Assembly (NCBI GenBank): GCA_037447655.1
Contig: JBBHKE010003283.1
Coordinates: 110,851 to 170,850 of the forward strand
DNA length: 60,000 nt
Reading direction: 5' to 3'
Source of the DNA: Zygnema cylindricum
Taxonomy: Eukaryota; Streptophyta; Zygnematophyceae; Zygnematales; Zygnemataceae
The translations under genes were made by a program, and so were the position numbers. The notes beneath the pieces are model-generated. The model was not told where the DNA came from, did not search any database, and saw nothing but the letters and a program-made list of their open reading frames with translations. Below are positions 33,535 to 44,715 of this stretch, in pieces (the stretch's first letter is position 1; each line of letters starts with the position of its first letter).

Positions 33535-34536
33535 TGTAACAGTAATAGCTGATCGAACTTGTTTATAAAATGGTATTTAGGAGTAATGATTATAGATTAC
33601 CCAATTTGGTAGACGTTCGCAAAAGAATCACGCGATTTGGAGTTATATCGCGAAAGAATCACGCGATTTGGAGTTATATTTCAAAAGTTATAGCTATGGG
33701 TGCACTTAGGTGGCAGTGCGAGGTCTAAATAACAGGTGGGTATCATTGAAACGTTTAAGGGTCAAATTAGTACCGAAATTTTGCGTGAACGTTTCATAAA
33801 GTTCTAATGAAACGTTCAGTATGCATGGTACTTGGTTTCGTACAATTTTTAGTACGAAATGTCACTTTCACTTAAGGGAATTTCGTAGGAAGTTTCGCGT
33901 GCGAAATTTGTGACGCACGATCGTGCGAAATCGCGTTTCGTTTGGCGCGCACTTTTGCACGTGAATGCAACGTAGTGAAACGTAGCGTTTGATTGGTTAG
34001 TAAAATGCTAAGTAGTTAGTAAGAGATTTCGCACGTTTTTGCATTAGTCAATCCGAGTCCTTGATGATTAATGATTGGCCCAGGTAAAAGCCTGTTCAAC
34101 AGAGCTTTGACTATGGCCTGGCTAGTCCAAGGCGATGATAGATAAATAGTGAAGTGTAAAAGGAGAGTATACATCTTTTCCTTTGGGGAAAAGTTTGTGG
34201 AAATTCCGGTTGATCTTGGTCATGAGCGATAAATACCAAATTGGAGAAAAAATGCATTTTTGCATTTAAATCTCTTACTAACTAAATATTGTTTTAGTAG
34301 TTAAGATATAGAATTATTAAAAGTGGAGAGTAGTGGAAAACACTTTAATAAGAAGAGTTGAGCCACGAGGGCAAGAGACAAAGCTAATGTTATGTGGACA
34401 AAAGCTTCTTCTAATTTAAAGTTTATCCTTATCTGAGTGTTGTCAAATGTGGATGTGTATTTTCCAATGTGGGGAATGTGTGGTTGGAATTGTTAGTAGT
34501 AATGGGATTTTGTGAGTGGTAGAATATCATGTTACA
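33535..34536 (+). repeat. Putative 5' LTR of a Ty3/gypsy-like element
   Basis: Starts TGTAAC and ends GTTACA, which are inverted copies. It ends two bases before a canonical primer-binding site. Length 1,002 bp. It contains a 31-bp tandem repeat (CGCAAAAGAATCACGCGATT and onward, 33,618-33,680) and a region dense in GTTTCG/CGAAAC words. The 3' LTR is not in the window, so the left end rests on the TGTAAC/GTTACA symmetry alone. Confidence 0.55.
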
Positions 34537-34538
34537 TA

Positions 34539-34550
34539 TGGTATCAAAGC
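34539..34550 (+). promoter_or_regulatory. Primer-binding site, initiator tRNA-Met 3'-end type
   Basis: TGGTATCAAAGC, one change from TGGTATCAGAGC, complementary to the 3' end of plant-type initiator tRNA-Met. It lies two bases after the LTR end, as is usual. This contrasts with the internal tRNA site used by families A and B. Confidence 0.78.
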
Positions 34551-35312
34551 TTGGTTAGAAACCAAGGAGAAGTTTGCTCACTCGAATATCGACTGTCGTG
34601 ACCGGTGAGGGTGCTCTAACTTGTGTCGGTAGAACCACAATGTGAAGTGGTAGGGGATTGGAGGGAAACTAAGTGATCACACAGCCAGCGGTCGCTGGTT
34701 AGATGTGGGGCGTGCTCAGGTCTTAAGGACTAAGGCGGGGTGGGCAGTGTAGCAACCGCTGAAGCTCACTCCAATTACCTAGAGGCCAAACAAACTTGTC
34801 TTCTCCTAGCAATGATTCATGTGTAGAGGAAGGGCTTGAAGGCATGAAGGGTGAGGATGTGAGGATTATAGAACAAAAGATCTTGATATAGTGGGAAATG
34901 GGAAATTTGCTAATGGAGGAGAAGGAAAGTGGAGTACTTTACTTCTTTAAGAGCAAAGGAGTCTAGAAATGACTCAAAACTTTTCAAACCCTAAATTATT
35001 ACCTTTGATTGATTTCAATTTTGCTGTTGCAAAATTTATGGTTAAATCTTACCTTTGAGAGCTTTCAATTTTGTTGTTGCAAAATTTGTGGGGAAATTCT
35101 TACCTTCTGTTTCAATGTTGGGAAATTGAAAATTTGAATTTGTACTAACTTACTGTCAAAGTCTTTTTAATTTCTCAGATCTTGATCTTTTCAAAGGATT
35201 TGTTAAGGAGAAGAAGTCTTGGATTGGAGCAATCTGAGGACTTCAAATCTGCAGCAAATTTCTTTGGGAAATTATATTCTTTCTTTCATTTACTTGATTT
35301 AATTGTGTGATA
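34551..35312 (+). other. Untranslated leader of the gypsy-like element
   Basis: About 760 bp between primer site and Gag. It contains a direct repeat of about 56 bp (TTACCTTTGA..TTTCAATTTTGYTGTTGCAAA at about 34,998 and 35,052). No gene. Confidence 0.5.
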
Positions 35313-36572
35313 ATGGCAAATTCTGCATGGAAACATGAAATGGAGAATGCTTTGAATGTGTTGAAGAAGCGTACTGTGAAATTGGTCAAAAGATTTTATA
35401 ATCATGCTGCCGCTGTGGATGAAACCATTTTCGAATTGAAAAGTGAATTGAAAATTGTTAAAGAAAATGTGAATGTTTCAAATGAGAAATTAGATGAACT
35501 TATTAACTTAATTCAGACCAAGAATGATATGAATGACCATAAGGGTGAGAGTAGTAAAAGAAATGCCAGTTTTAGGGAAGATGATCATGATAGACCTAAA
35601 AAGATAAAAGATTTGAAATTGTCTATCAGTGAGGCACCATCGTTTGATGGTAAGAGGATCGATGAGTTGGATGCTTGGATTTTTCATATGCAGTATTATT
35701 TGGAGTCTAGAAATTGTGATCGTGATGATTACACTTCTTTTGCAGTTAGTTGTGTGAAAGGCAAAGCTCAGATTTGGTATTATACTCAGAGAATGTCTAA
35801 ATTGATTCCTGATAATGTTGATTGGGAAACTTTTAAAACCGCGATCAAATCGCGTTTCTTGCCTGTCACTTTTAAATCGAGAATGGAAGAAAAGTGGTTG
35901 AACTATAAGCAGACTGGATATGTGAAGGATTATATTGTGGAATTTGACTCATCTAGTATGCATGTCATAGGTTTGACTGATGAAATGGCTAAGTTACATT
36001 TCTTAAACTATCTTAATCCTATACTAAAATCGGAACTAAAACATCAGAATTTTAATTATTTGAAGGAATTACAAGATAAGTCATTGGAATTAGAGGACCA
36101 GTTGAGGTATAATCAGGAAACTCGATCACTCAGGGGTAATGTGAATATATATCAGAGTGGGATGAGGAGGAATTTGTTGAAGAGGGTCTGAATGCTGGTC
36201 TGGTGAATAGGCAGAATATCTTCATGGGAAATCAGAAGGGTGGAACAAATTTAACAATAGAGGGGGATACATTAAGAGTTTTAAACGGAGCATTAATACT
36301 CAGAAGTCTAACCTTACCATACCCACGTGCACTATTAGTCAGAAAAGGATCATAGAGCATTTGAGTGTGCACATTTGAAAAAGATTAACTGTTATAACTG
36401 TGGAGAAGAGGGACATTTCAGTAGAGAGTGCACAAAACCCAAAAAAAAATCACTTGTTTCAAATGCGGAGTACGGTATGGACTGTACAGATAAAGGTTCT
36501 CTCAAAACAGTCGATATAAATGAAGGTCTCCAACAAGATAGTGCATTATACCTAGCTGAGCAAGAAGCCTAG
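35313..36572 (+). pseudogene. Ty3/gypsy-type Gag with zinc knuckle, frame-shifted
   Basis: From ATG 35,313 a frame of 292 codons reads MANSAWKHEMENALNVL, a coiled-coil N-terminus, then the retrotransposon Gag core: SFDGKRIDELDAWIFHMQYY, VKGKAQIWYYTQRM, WETFKTAIKSRFLP, LNYKQTGYVKDYIVEFD, LHFLNYLNPILKSEL. It ends at 36,191 by a frame shift. A separate frame (36,375-36,572) carries the CX2CX4HX4C zinc knuckle CYNCGEEGHFSREC and its basic flank. In an active element Gag forms the particle and binds RNA. A protease-like remnant ([11 protein letters not shown], Leu where the active-site Gly would be) follows near 36,690. No further pol is present. Confidence 0.85.
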
Positions 36573-36764
36573 GAGGTGGGTAACGGAAAAGACTAACTGA
36601 AAGTCCTCATTTGAGTCAACCAAATCCATATGTTAAGGAGTTAACTCTGGAGGGCAAATTAATAATTGGAAAAGCTAGGATATCTGAATGTATTATGATT
36701 TTCGACACACTGCATAGTTTGAAGAATCCTTCTGATGAAATTCCCAACAATAGACCTATGTTAG

Positions 36765-36935
36765 GAATATTTATATGTATATATATATATGTATATATAT
36801 GTGTATATATATATGTATATATATATGTGTATATGCATATATTTATATGTATATATATATATGTATATATTTATGTATCTATATATATGTATATATTTAT
36901 ATATGTATATATATGTATATATATATGTATATCGG
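36765..36935 (+). repeat. (TATATG)n-type microsatellite
   Basis: About 165 bp of TATATATGTATA variants. It begins just after the protease-like remnant of the gypsy-like element and marks where the element breaks off. All open frames over it are artefacts of the repeat. Confidence 0.92.
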
Positions 36936-37479
36936 CTCTGGTCATGGTTTGGTCAAATGTTTAGTCAATTTAATCAAAACACCAAAATCAAAGATGATAC
37001 ACAACGACTACAAAAACCAACCAAAACTTTTACAAACATTTTAAAAGCCAGGAAACGATTGTTTTTGCGTCAATGTGTTTGAGTTTATGGTATATTTCTG
37101 CATAATATTTGTACGAAAATTTTGGTTTGTATAAAGTTACTATTTCACAAATTCGTGTCTCTTGATGAAAATGACAAAACTTACGGACTCTCGAATTCTT
37201 GAAAGATGTTCATCATAGATAACAACATTTAAACCATATCAAATTTGAAGTTCAACAAAAAATATTGCAATTTCGTACATAATTATATGAAAACCATGTC
37301 ATCTCCAAAGAAACAAACATATTGGGTTTCTATTGCTAAAATCGCTAGAGGTACGACACAAGTTATCTCGCCCTCCTTATCTCCCTCCCTCCCGACCTCA
37401 CTTTGTCCCTCCCCCTCACCCTCCCTCTCTCCCAATCTACCTTCTTTCCTTCCATCCTTTTGTCCCCCCCTCCCTCATT
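36936..37479. other. Unique DNA and short CT tract between gypsy remnant and right arm
   Basis: 36,936-37,370 holds nothing recognisable. 37,370-37,475 is a short CCCTCCCTC tract with the TCTCCCAATCTACC word shared with the minisatellites at 30.4 and 43 kb, directly at the inner edge of the right inverted-repeat arm. Confidence 0.5.
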
Positions 37480-39800
37480 GTTATGCATTGTTTCTTTGTC
37501 ATGCATTGGTTGTTCCTTGCTGTCTTGTATTGTTATTATTCAAAGGCATCTTGAAAGAGTCATTAATTTCTAATAAAAAAATTCATACCGAATAAGTTAT
37601 TTAAAACATGTGTATTCTATACTCCACTGGCATACGGAAGTTCAGATAAAATTTTCAAACGATTGCCAACTGCATACCATATAATGATCGCCATAATTTG
37701 TTGCATGTTTTCTTAGTTATGTATTGTTTGTTCCTTTGTTGTTTTGTGTTATTATTATTCAGCAGCGTCTTGAAAGAGTTATTAATTTATAAAAAAAAAT
37801 CATACGGATTAAGTTAATAAAAAGATGTGTATTCTATACTTTATTGAATACAAGTTTGGATACAACTACCAAACCATTGGTAACCCCATACTATACAATG
37901 ATTGCCATAAAACATTAAAATATCAATAAAATGCTAGATACACAAATATGATGTTATTATACGTAGCAACTATCAACGTGTGCTCAACAAACCATATACA
38001 AATATTTTTACGCCCTCAAATTGTTGCAATGTGTTTTCAACCCGTTTGATTAGATATTTTGGGGTTTAAAAATAGTTCCGACCCTCTGAGTAAATAAACA
38101 TGGCTATATAAACACACCATTGGAGTCTCTATTATGATATAGATAAAGAGCATCTTAAAACTCATATTAGATAAATTGTTGATTGAACATCCATATGAGA
38201 TTACAAAACAAATCCAACAAAAAACTTTCTATATATTAGATTACAACACAAATCCAACAAAAAACTATCTATAATAATGTGTAGGTTTTGTTGGTTCTAA
38301 GTATCCTAGATGTCAGAACTTTCATACGGTGTTCTTATATTTGTTTGTTAATAAACACATATTGTAACTGTTTTCCAATAAATTACAACCGTTTTCCATT
38401 GATATTCGAGCTTGATTTGTCCACCTTTTCCTTTTTGTTGCCTGCATTTTAAAAACACGTATTCGTTAACATAACGCACATCTTATAAACTCCCATTTTA
38501 TTTGACACACTTTTTGTTTGACTTTTTATCTTTTTTTATCAAAAAAAAAATTGTTTAATATTTTGCTTTTTAGATGAATTTTTTGTTTTGGAAATTTATA
38601 GGCGTTTGAAAACCATACCTCATCAATTACCTTTTTAAATATCAATACCGTGTTTAAGGCATTCCAACCTTAGTTTCATTGCCTCGTTTTTTGCCTTCGT
38701 TGCCTTAGTTTGTGCCTCTAATTCGCGAGTTTTTGCCTCTAGTTCGCGAATAGACAATAGACGATCTTCTCTTTCATTCTTTTTTTTTTCTTTTGCCTTT
38801 TTCTCTTTATCATCCGCTTGCCTGCACCTGATCTCAAATGCGAGCCTTCGCTCTGCAATGTCTATTTTTGCCTTTTTGGCATTTTTCTCCTCTAACATAC
38901 GCTCTCTATCGGTTCGTTCCACTTCTATAATGATCCCCGTTATTTTTTCGACTATTTCATTGATTTGTTGTTCCCCTTCGTCCGGCTCTATTCCACTCTC
39001 GTAATCATCCACTCTCCTAACCTTTATTCCAAAAATGTTAGGTATCTCTTCAGAGGAAGAATTAAACCGCCAACTAGCCGGTTGCTTTCCCAAGGACGGC
39101 CTTTTTGCCTGGCGTGAGGATTTAGAGCTGGTGGGAGAGCCAATCACAGGACTTATTACATCATCTTTTTTAGTGCTAGCTCCCCCCAACATTTCCTCGA
39201 TTCCATCTTTCCCTTCTCCATTACTACCTTTAGGACACCACTCATCCGCTATTATAGGATGACAAAACATGCTTCCTACCTCAACACTTTTTTTCTCTAG
39301 TTGTTCATCATTTAGCTGTTTGGATTTTTGCCTTTTTTCTTTTTCCCTTTCCTCTCTCAAATCTCGCACTTTTCCAAACTCCATTCTCCCTCTTTGTAAT
39401 CCCGTTGTATCCAGTCTCCCTTGTAGAATTGGGTCTAATATGTTAAAAAAAGACCCCGCTGGACTTCCACCAGTTTGTTGTTCTTGCGTAACTTGCGCTT
39501 TATACTTTTTCCTTTGATCATTAACCTTTTGTTTACATGAGACTAAGGTCCTCATTTTACTATTCGGCACCGCATTCACGCTTTTCAGGATTTTTTCCCA
39601 TTTTTCTTTCGTACAATGTCTTCCCGGCCCTTTTTGAAATTTGCCCCAACAAATCAAAAGGACCTCTAATTGGTCTTTTGACCAACGATCACGATCCACA
39701 TCCTCTTTCTTTATAACTTCGTCTGGGGTCGATACTTGTGTTAGTTGACTAAATGTTGGCGGATCAGTTACATGCTTCTCCATTTGTTTACTTAAAATTG
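37480..39800 (-). repeat. Right arm of large inverted repeat (Myb/SANT unit)
   Basis: Reverse-complement counterpart of 31,290-33,445. It contains an internal duplication: the segment GTATGAATTTTTTTATTAGA..TCAAGATGCC occurs twice (about 37,540-37,720 and 37,745-37,920), once in the left arm. Arm spacing is about 4 kb and holds the gypsy-like remnant. Confidence 0.8.
38635..39783 (-). CDS. Myb/SANT-like (trihelix-type) DNA-binding protein, intact
   Basis: A single-exon frame of 382 codons from a true ATG (39,783) to TAA. Residues ~32-135 form a Myb/SANT or trihelix-like domain with spaced aromatics: DRWSKDQLEVLLICWGKF, KEKWEKILKSVN, SCKQKVNDQRKKYKAQ and FFNILDPILQGR. Residues ~140-165 and ~265-382 are highly charged and predicted coiled coil (EKITGIIIEVERTDRERMLE, KNAKKAKIDIAERR, ELEAKTRELEAQTKAT). 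The middle is Ser/Pro-rich and disordered. It most likely binds DNA in the nucleus. In PIF/Harbinger transposons a Myb/SANT protein of this kind accompanies the transposase. A decayed second copy with shared flanks (31,310) suggests a mobile or duplicated unit. No transposase is visible beside it, so that link is an inference. Confidence 0.72.
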   Translation of the reverse strand: MEKHVTDPPTFSQLTQVSTPDEVIKKEDVDRDRWSKDQLEVLLICWGKFQKGPGRHCTKEKWEKILKSVNAVPNSKMRTLVSCKQKVNDQRKKYKAQVTQEQQTGGSPAGSFFNILDPILQGRLDTTGLQRGRMEFGKVRDLREEREKEKRQKSKQLNDEQLEKKSVEVGSMFCHPIIADEWCPKGSNGEGKDGIEEMLGGASTKKDDVISPVIGSPTSSKSSRQAKRPSLGKQPASWRFNSSSEEIPNIFGIKVRRVDDYESGIEPDEGEQQINEIVEKITGIIIEVERTDRERMLEEKNAKKAKIDIAERRLAFEIRCRQADDKEKKAKEKKKNEREDRLLSIRELEAKTRELEAQTKATKAKNEAMKLRLECLKHGIDI

Positions 39801-41214
39801 TTGAAGGATGAAGAGATAGAGTGATCGAGGGAAGAAGGGTGAGAGAGAAGAGGGAGGGTGAGAAAGAGGGAGGGATGGAGGGATGCAGGGAGGGTTGTTA
39901 CAAGTATTCTATGCATTGTTTTTTATCTTTTTATCGTCTAATCTAATATGTTTATTTTCTTCTTGGTTTATCTTTTCTCTCTTTTAACCATATATTTTTT
40001 TTCCTTGTTTTCATTCTCATTTTTCCACCTTCATACTAATAATACACCCCCTTTAGCTTTTGGGTATCCCCTGCAATCAGACCCATAAATATTCCAATTA
40101 TGACAATAGAAAATGCAAAATTAACAGATAAGATTTGGAAAAATATAATTTCAACAAATATTTTAACAACTAATATTAATCCCATTAACTAGAATGAACA
40201 AGTTGAGGTGAGATCTTTATTAATCGATTAGCCAAAAAACCTTAAAAAACCAAAAAAAGTGGGGCAAAGGAAGAATGTACGGGCTAATGATTAGCATATT
40301 TAGATAGAACCAAGACTGGATAATGACATACCCATGGTAATGGTTTTTGTGAATTACTTTGTTACTGAAGATATGAACATTTAAGATTGATGAGACTAAA
40401 CAAGGTAGTACGACAATAGTAGAAATAAAATTTACAATAAGTACGTGACCGCGTACATTCAATAAAGTACTTTCTAATAGTTTAGAGGAGTCTTACTGGC
40501 TTAGGGGCTAATACGCTATTTGAGTGTATATATACCAGACTTAGGTTGTTTTTAGAAAAAATATGGAAAAACTTTGAATGATAAAATATATCTTGGTGAT
40601 TCTGTGAAATTTGACAAAGATTTACTCTCTACTTTATTGTTGATTTTGGATGACGATTTGTGTATGTTCTATTCGTTGCATCCTCGACATTTTGGCAGAG
40701 TTTGTGGTAGATCTAGTATTTGCATTTCTTTCTATAGTTGGTTGAAGTTGCTTGTTAAAAGAGTGCCTCTTGAGAGCGTTATCCTCTTGTATATCTGGGA
40801 TGGCTACTCTATCACCTTCTTGTGATGCTATGGATGTCCCATGAAAACATGCTATAGTTTGTCATGTTGCGCGTTTCGACCCACGTTCGCGTCACTCCAG
40901 CTCATCTTCAAATTTATACTGAAATAACCTCACGATGTGGTTTCAGGTAAAGTAATAAGTTATAAGCGAATAGGAAGGCATTGTGGCACGCGTCACACTC
41001 TTTTGAAAACATTTTTGCACTAAACGGAGTACCGAGAAAAACCCATTATCCGTTTCTAGCCTATACGTTTTTTTTGTGCAGTAGAGGGGTGTCGACCACC
41101 AAATGTCATTTCGCAAAAGCGAAGTTCAAAAAGGTTCCTCTCTTTCTCTCCCTCTCCCACTACGACGTCTATCTCACAATTCTTAGAATGAAACAAAACA
41201 AAAACGATATAAGA
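39801..41214. other. Intergenic stretch without recognised genes
   Basis: A short GGGAGGGTGAGA purine tract lies at 39,810-39,895, pyrimidine-rich on the strand of the Myb/SANT gene and just 5' of it. The rest is unique AT-rich DNA. Frames of up to 83 codons (40,574; 40,981) have no recognisable motif. Confidence 0.5.
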
Positions 41215-42299
41215 TGAAATATGAAGAAATTAGTGATTTTTTAGTAGGTCTTGCATTAGAAATGAAAAGAATTAATATATCACGTTGCCCGACTTCTTCT
41301 CTCTCTCTCTCAAGTCCTCATACTTGTCTTAATCACTGAAGACTTAGGAAAGAGAGAGGTGGCCATGGCTTAGGAAGGGGAAGGTAGGAACACGGGGAGA
41401 ATAAGAGTGACAAAGTCACTCTTACACAAAAAGGTGAGTCCAATAGGACTCGAACCTTTTACCGGCAGAGCCAAACGTAGGCTTCCGCTCTAACCGGCCG
41501 GTAAGTCGTAGAAAATCGTTGAAGTATATAGGGTTTGATAAATACTTAAAGGGTAACTGTGTACCATAAGTCATTAGTCATTTAATTGGTTATAGAGAGG
41601 TAGTGCAACATAGAACAATTTGTATGGTATCCAGTATTAAACAAATGTACCGAACATTTGTTTCAACGGCGGACATTAAAAGTGGGTCAACATCCAGCGG
41701 TTCGCATGTAAGCCGACATCTCAGAATGACCATTTTGGCGGTTTACGCACATAACATCACCAGATAACACGTGGCAAACTCTCATTGGTTGGAGGAATTC
41801 ACGGAGCACACCAGAACGAGTAAAGGAGTGACAGTCGTCTCCAGTTCAGCCACGAAGTACACTTGTCGTACATAAAGTACCACAGCTTGTGTACCTTTCT
41901 GAACCGTACAGTCTTCTGATTGGATAAGTAGTTTATTTGTAGGAGGTTTAGAGAGGGGTTTTAGGAATTAGAAAAAACATGAGGCGGCCGCCTTTGTCGC
42001 AACAACCTTGTATACAAAAGGCTAACTTTGGCCTCATCTAATTTACTGTTCACTTGAGCAAATTTGGAGATTTCTCTTCCGCCTGACTCAGGGGAGTCGG
42101 GCCCTCACAAGGGTGAGGATAATCAGATATGTTGGGGTTCATACAGACTATTATTCTTCTGCAAAGTAGGAAAGTAAATTTTATCCTAGAGGGCTTCCGG
42201 GTTCAGACTGACTATTATTCTTTTACAAAGTAGGAAAGTAAATTTTGTCATAGAGGGCTTCTACTAGATAGCTCATTGTGTCTGTCAATGGCTACCACA
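41215..42299 (+). mobile_element. Third family A-related LTR, plus orientation
   Basis: Aligns over its length with the reverse complement of the element A LTRs: TAGTAGGTCTTG near the start, CTCATACTTG..CACTGAAGA, the tRNA-like segment, GTACAGTCTTCTGATTGG, GTTTAGAGAGGGGTTT, CTTGTATACAAAAG in the TATA position, CTCAGGGGAGT and AAAGTAGG..TAGAGGGCTT at the end. A 65-bp unit near the end is duplicated (42,133-42,262). The ends are approximate; no target duplication could be fixed, so it may be a solo LTR or the left part of a decayed element. Confidence 0.7.
41432..41518 (-). other. tRNA-Arg(ACG)-like segment plus hairpin in the third LTR
   Basis: On the minus strand a good B box, AAGGTTCGAGTCC (41,447-41,459), and an anticodon-arm-like AGCCTACGTTTGGCT with ACG in the loop. 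The neighbouring hairpin AAGAGTGAC, AAA, GTCACTCTT (41,403-41,423) keeps a 9-bp stem although its loop differs from that in element A. Again antisense to the LTR. Confidence 0.6.
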
Positions 42300-42730
42300 T
42301 GATTACAAAAGATCTCTAAAAAATATTACTTTTGACTATCTTTAGTTGTATATTGATGGCACGTAAAGTGAAATAAGATGAAAAATCAAAACCGGGAATC
42401 ATGGTGGTGAAATTTGATGGGCTCCATTGCCCACAGAATTCGCAGATCCAAAAGAAGCTAATCTAGATAGCGTCGGCTCCAAGTTGATATAAACCCAAAT
42501 GAATGATCCCTTGACAATTAGAACCCCAATACACCTTCACCCCTGTGAAGAGAAGACCTTCTGTGTGCTCAGTTCCACCACAGAATGCAAAGCTTGAATA
42601 TGTACAAAAAAGAAAGTGTGATAAACGCACTAAAAATGAGTTGGAAAATGATGTTAATAAGAAAGAATCTATTCACCTATAGAATTTGAAATTTGGGAAA
42701 TGATGAATAAGACAAAAATGTAGGATAAGA
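42300..42730 (+). other. Possible Gag remnant after the third LTR
   Basis: Fragments such as MVVKFDGLHCPQNSQIQKKLI (42,401) and MNDPLTIRTPIHLH (42,500) recall the FDG..F..W and following segments of copia Gag, but the resemblance is weak and the frames are broken. Nothing else is seen here. Confidence 0.25.
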
Positions 42731-42734
42731 CAAA

Positions 42735-43890
42735 AGTGAAACTAAGGAGGAGGAGGAGGAGAAAGAGAGGGAGAGGGAGGAGAAAGGGAGAAGAGAGAAG
42801 AGAAAAGAAAGATGAAAAAAAAACAAGAAAGTACTATTTGGCAGAACGGGAGTACAACAACAAGAAGAAAACGGAAAGAGGGAGAGAAAGAGATAGAAAG
42901 GGAGAAGGGCAGAGAGACAGAGAGGGAGAGAAAGAGTGTTATTTGCTTGTTTTGAATAAATACCGTTCAACTCTTCTCCATAGCAAGGGAGAGAGGGAGA
43001 GAGAGGGAGGGGAGAGAGGGTGGGGAGGAGAAGAGGGAAAGCGGTAAAGAGGGAGAGTAAGGGAGAGAGAGAGGGAGGGAGGGAGGGATGGAGGGAGGGA
43101 GGGAGAGAGGGAGGGAGAGTGGGTAGCTTGGGTGAGAGGGAGGGAGGGAAGATTGGGTGAGAGAGAGGGATGGAGGGAGGGGGGGAGGGAGGGTGAGAAA
43201 GAAGAGGGAGGGTGAGAGCGAGGGAGGGAGTGAGAGAAGGAGAGATGGAGGAGAGGGCAGATTAGGAGGGAAGGAGGGCAGATTGGGAGGGAGGGAGGGT
43301 GGGAGGGAGAGAGGGAGATAGGGAGGGAGGAATAGAGGGAGGGAGGGATACAAAGGAGGGAGGGAGAGATAAAAGGAGGGAGGGAGGGAGGGAGGGAGGG
43401 AGATAGTGAGGGAGAGATAAAGGGAGGGAGGGAGGGATAAAAGGAGGGAGGGAGGCTAGATTGGGAGAGAAGGAAGGTGAGGAAATTGGGAGGGAGGGAG
43501 GGAGGGAGGGAGGGAGGGAGGGAGGGAGGGAGGGAGGGAGGGAGGGAGGGAGGGAGGGAGGGCAGTTTGGGAAGAAGGGAGGGCAGGGAAAGAGGGAGGG
43601 CAGGGAAAGAGGGAGGGCAGATTTGGAAGAAGGGAGGACAACGAGGGAGGGAGGGTGAGAGGAAAGAGGGTGGGTGAGAGAGAGGGAGGGCCGGATGGTG
43701 GGAGGGAGGGCATATTGGGAGGGGGGGGAGGCAGATTGATTGGGAGGGAGGGAGGGCAGTTTGGGAGGGAGGGAGGGACGGAAGGCAGATTGGAAGAAAG
43801 GTCGGGCAGATTGGGCAGAAGGGATAGAGGGAGGGAAAGTGGGAGGGAAAGAGAGAGATAGGGAGGGAGGGAGGCAAGGTAGCTTGGTAT
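42735..43890 (+). repeat. GGGA purine minisatellite
   Basis: Over 1.1 kb of A/G-rich DNA with (GGGAGGGA)n, including about 85 bp of perfect GGGA repeats (43,480-43,562), and units GGGAGGGCAGATTGGGAGG. It is the complement of the CCCTCCCAATCTGCC units at 30.4-31.3 kb. Long frames on either strand are artefacts. Confidence 0.9.
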
Positions 43891-44520
43891 CATTACCTGA
43901 TGATGGCTTTTTTTTTTTGTTGTTCTCTAGCTGTGAGTAGAATTTATAAGATAAAAAGGAGATGAAGGAAAAGAAAGGAAAAGAAAGTAAAACAGCGGTA
44001 AGCTTAATTTTAAGATGAAAAAAAGGCGAAGGAAGGGAGAAAAATGAAGTAAAGAAAAGGTAAATAAAATTTTTAGAAGAAGAAGTGGGTGCAATAATGG
44101 GGAAAAAAAGGTAGAAGGAAGGTATGTTTAATTTTTAGGGTTGAAAGAAGCGAAAAAGTGAAAAGAAAAGAAAGTATAAGGAAGTAAAGCATGGTTCAGC
44201 TTTTGTCGCCACTTTTCTTTTCGGGTGAGGTTTGTTTGGTTTTTTTTTTTTTTTAAGCGTCCCTTTTGGTTTGAGGGTCTCGAGCGGTCACCTTGAAAAA
44301 AAAAATACGTTGTTGTACGGATGAAAAACGATGGTTTGGTACGGAGGGATTTGAATCATTAGGCGCTTAATCGTACGGCAGCATGATTCACATCGCGACG
44401 TTCTAGTTGACGTGAGATGACGTCAAGGACGTCTCACGTCCAAACAAAACAAAAGGACATTCATTTTATCATCTCATTCGTCATCCATTTCCGGTGTGAA
44501 TGCAGCATATATAGTATTGT
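43880..44520 (-). repeat. Dispersed ~650-bp repeat, copy 2 (TRM11 upstream region)
   Basis: Reverse complement of 28,640-29,310 over nearly its whole length. It ends about 195 bp upstream of the TRM11 start codon and so makes up most of the proximal promoter region. It carries DNA-binding-site-like palindromes such as GACGTCA (44,420-44,426) and CACGTC, which may matter for expression, but this is not shown. Confidence 0.75.
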
Positions 44521-44715
44521 ACCTGAGCGCGGGTTTGAGAAATTTGAATTTTCCGTTCTATGTACAAATCGCACAGTTCAGTAACGTTCACCGCTGCACT
44601 TACTTCCTTTTCCTTCCTTTCAACTGTCAATAGATTTTCCTTTCATTTTCTTTCTTTCTTCCTTTCTTTCTATTTTTCTCTTTTTCTTTCTTTCTTTCTT
44701 CAGTCGTTGACTCCA

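Noticed and set aside
36611-37082. Frames of 89-117 codons rich in Ile and Tyr
   Set aside because: They translate the TATATG microsatellite.
42939-43893. Minus-strand frames of 128-312 codons rich in Pro-Ser-Leu
   Set aside because: Complement of the GGGA repeat; repeated PPSLPPSLPP reflects the 4-bp period.
44560-44715. N-terminal extension of TRM11 from an upstream ATG
   Set aside because: The extra 52 residues come from a TTTCTTTC tract ending in an acceptor-like CAG, and the family normally begins at the later Met. Kept only as a possible 5' UTR or targeting leader.
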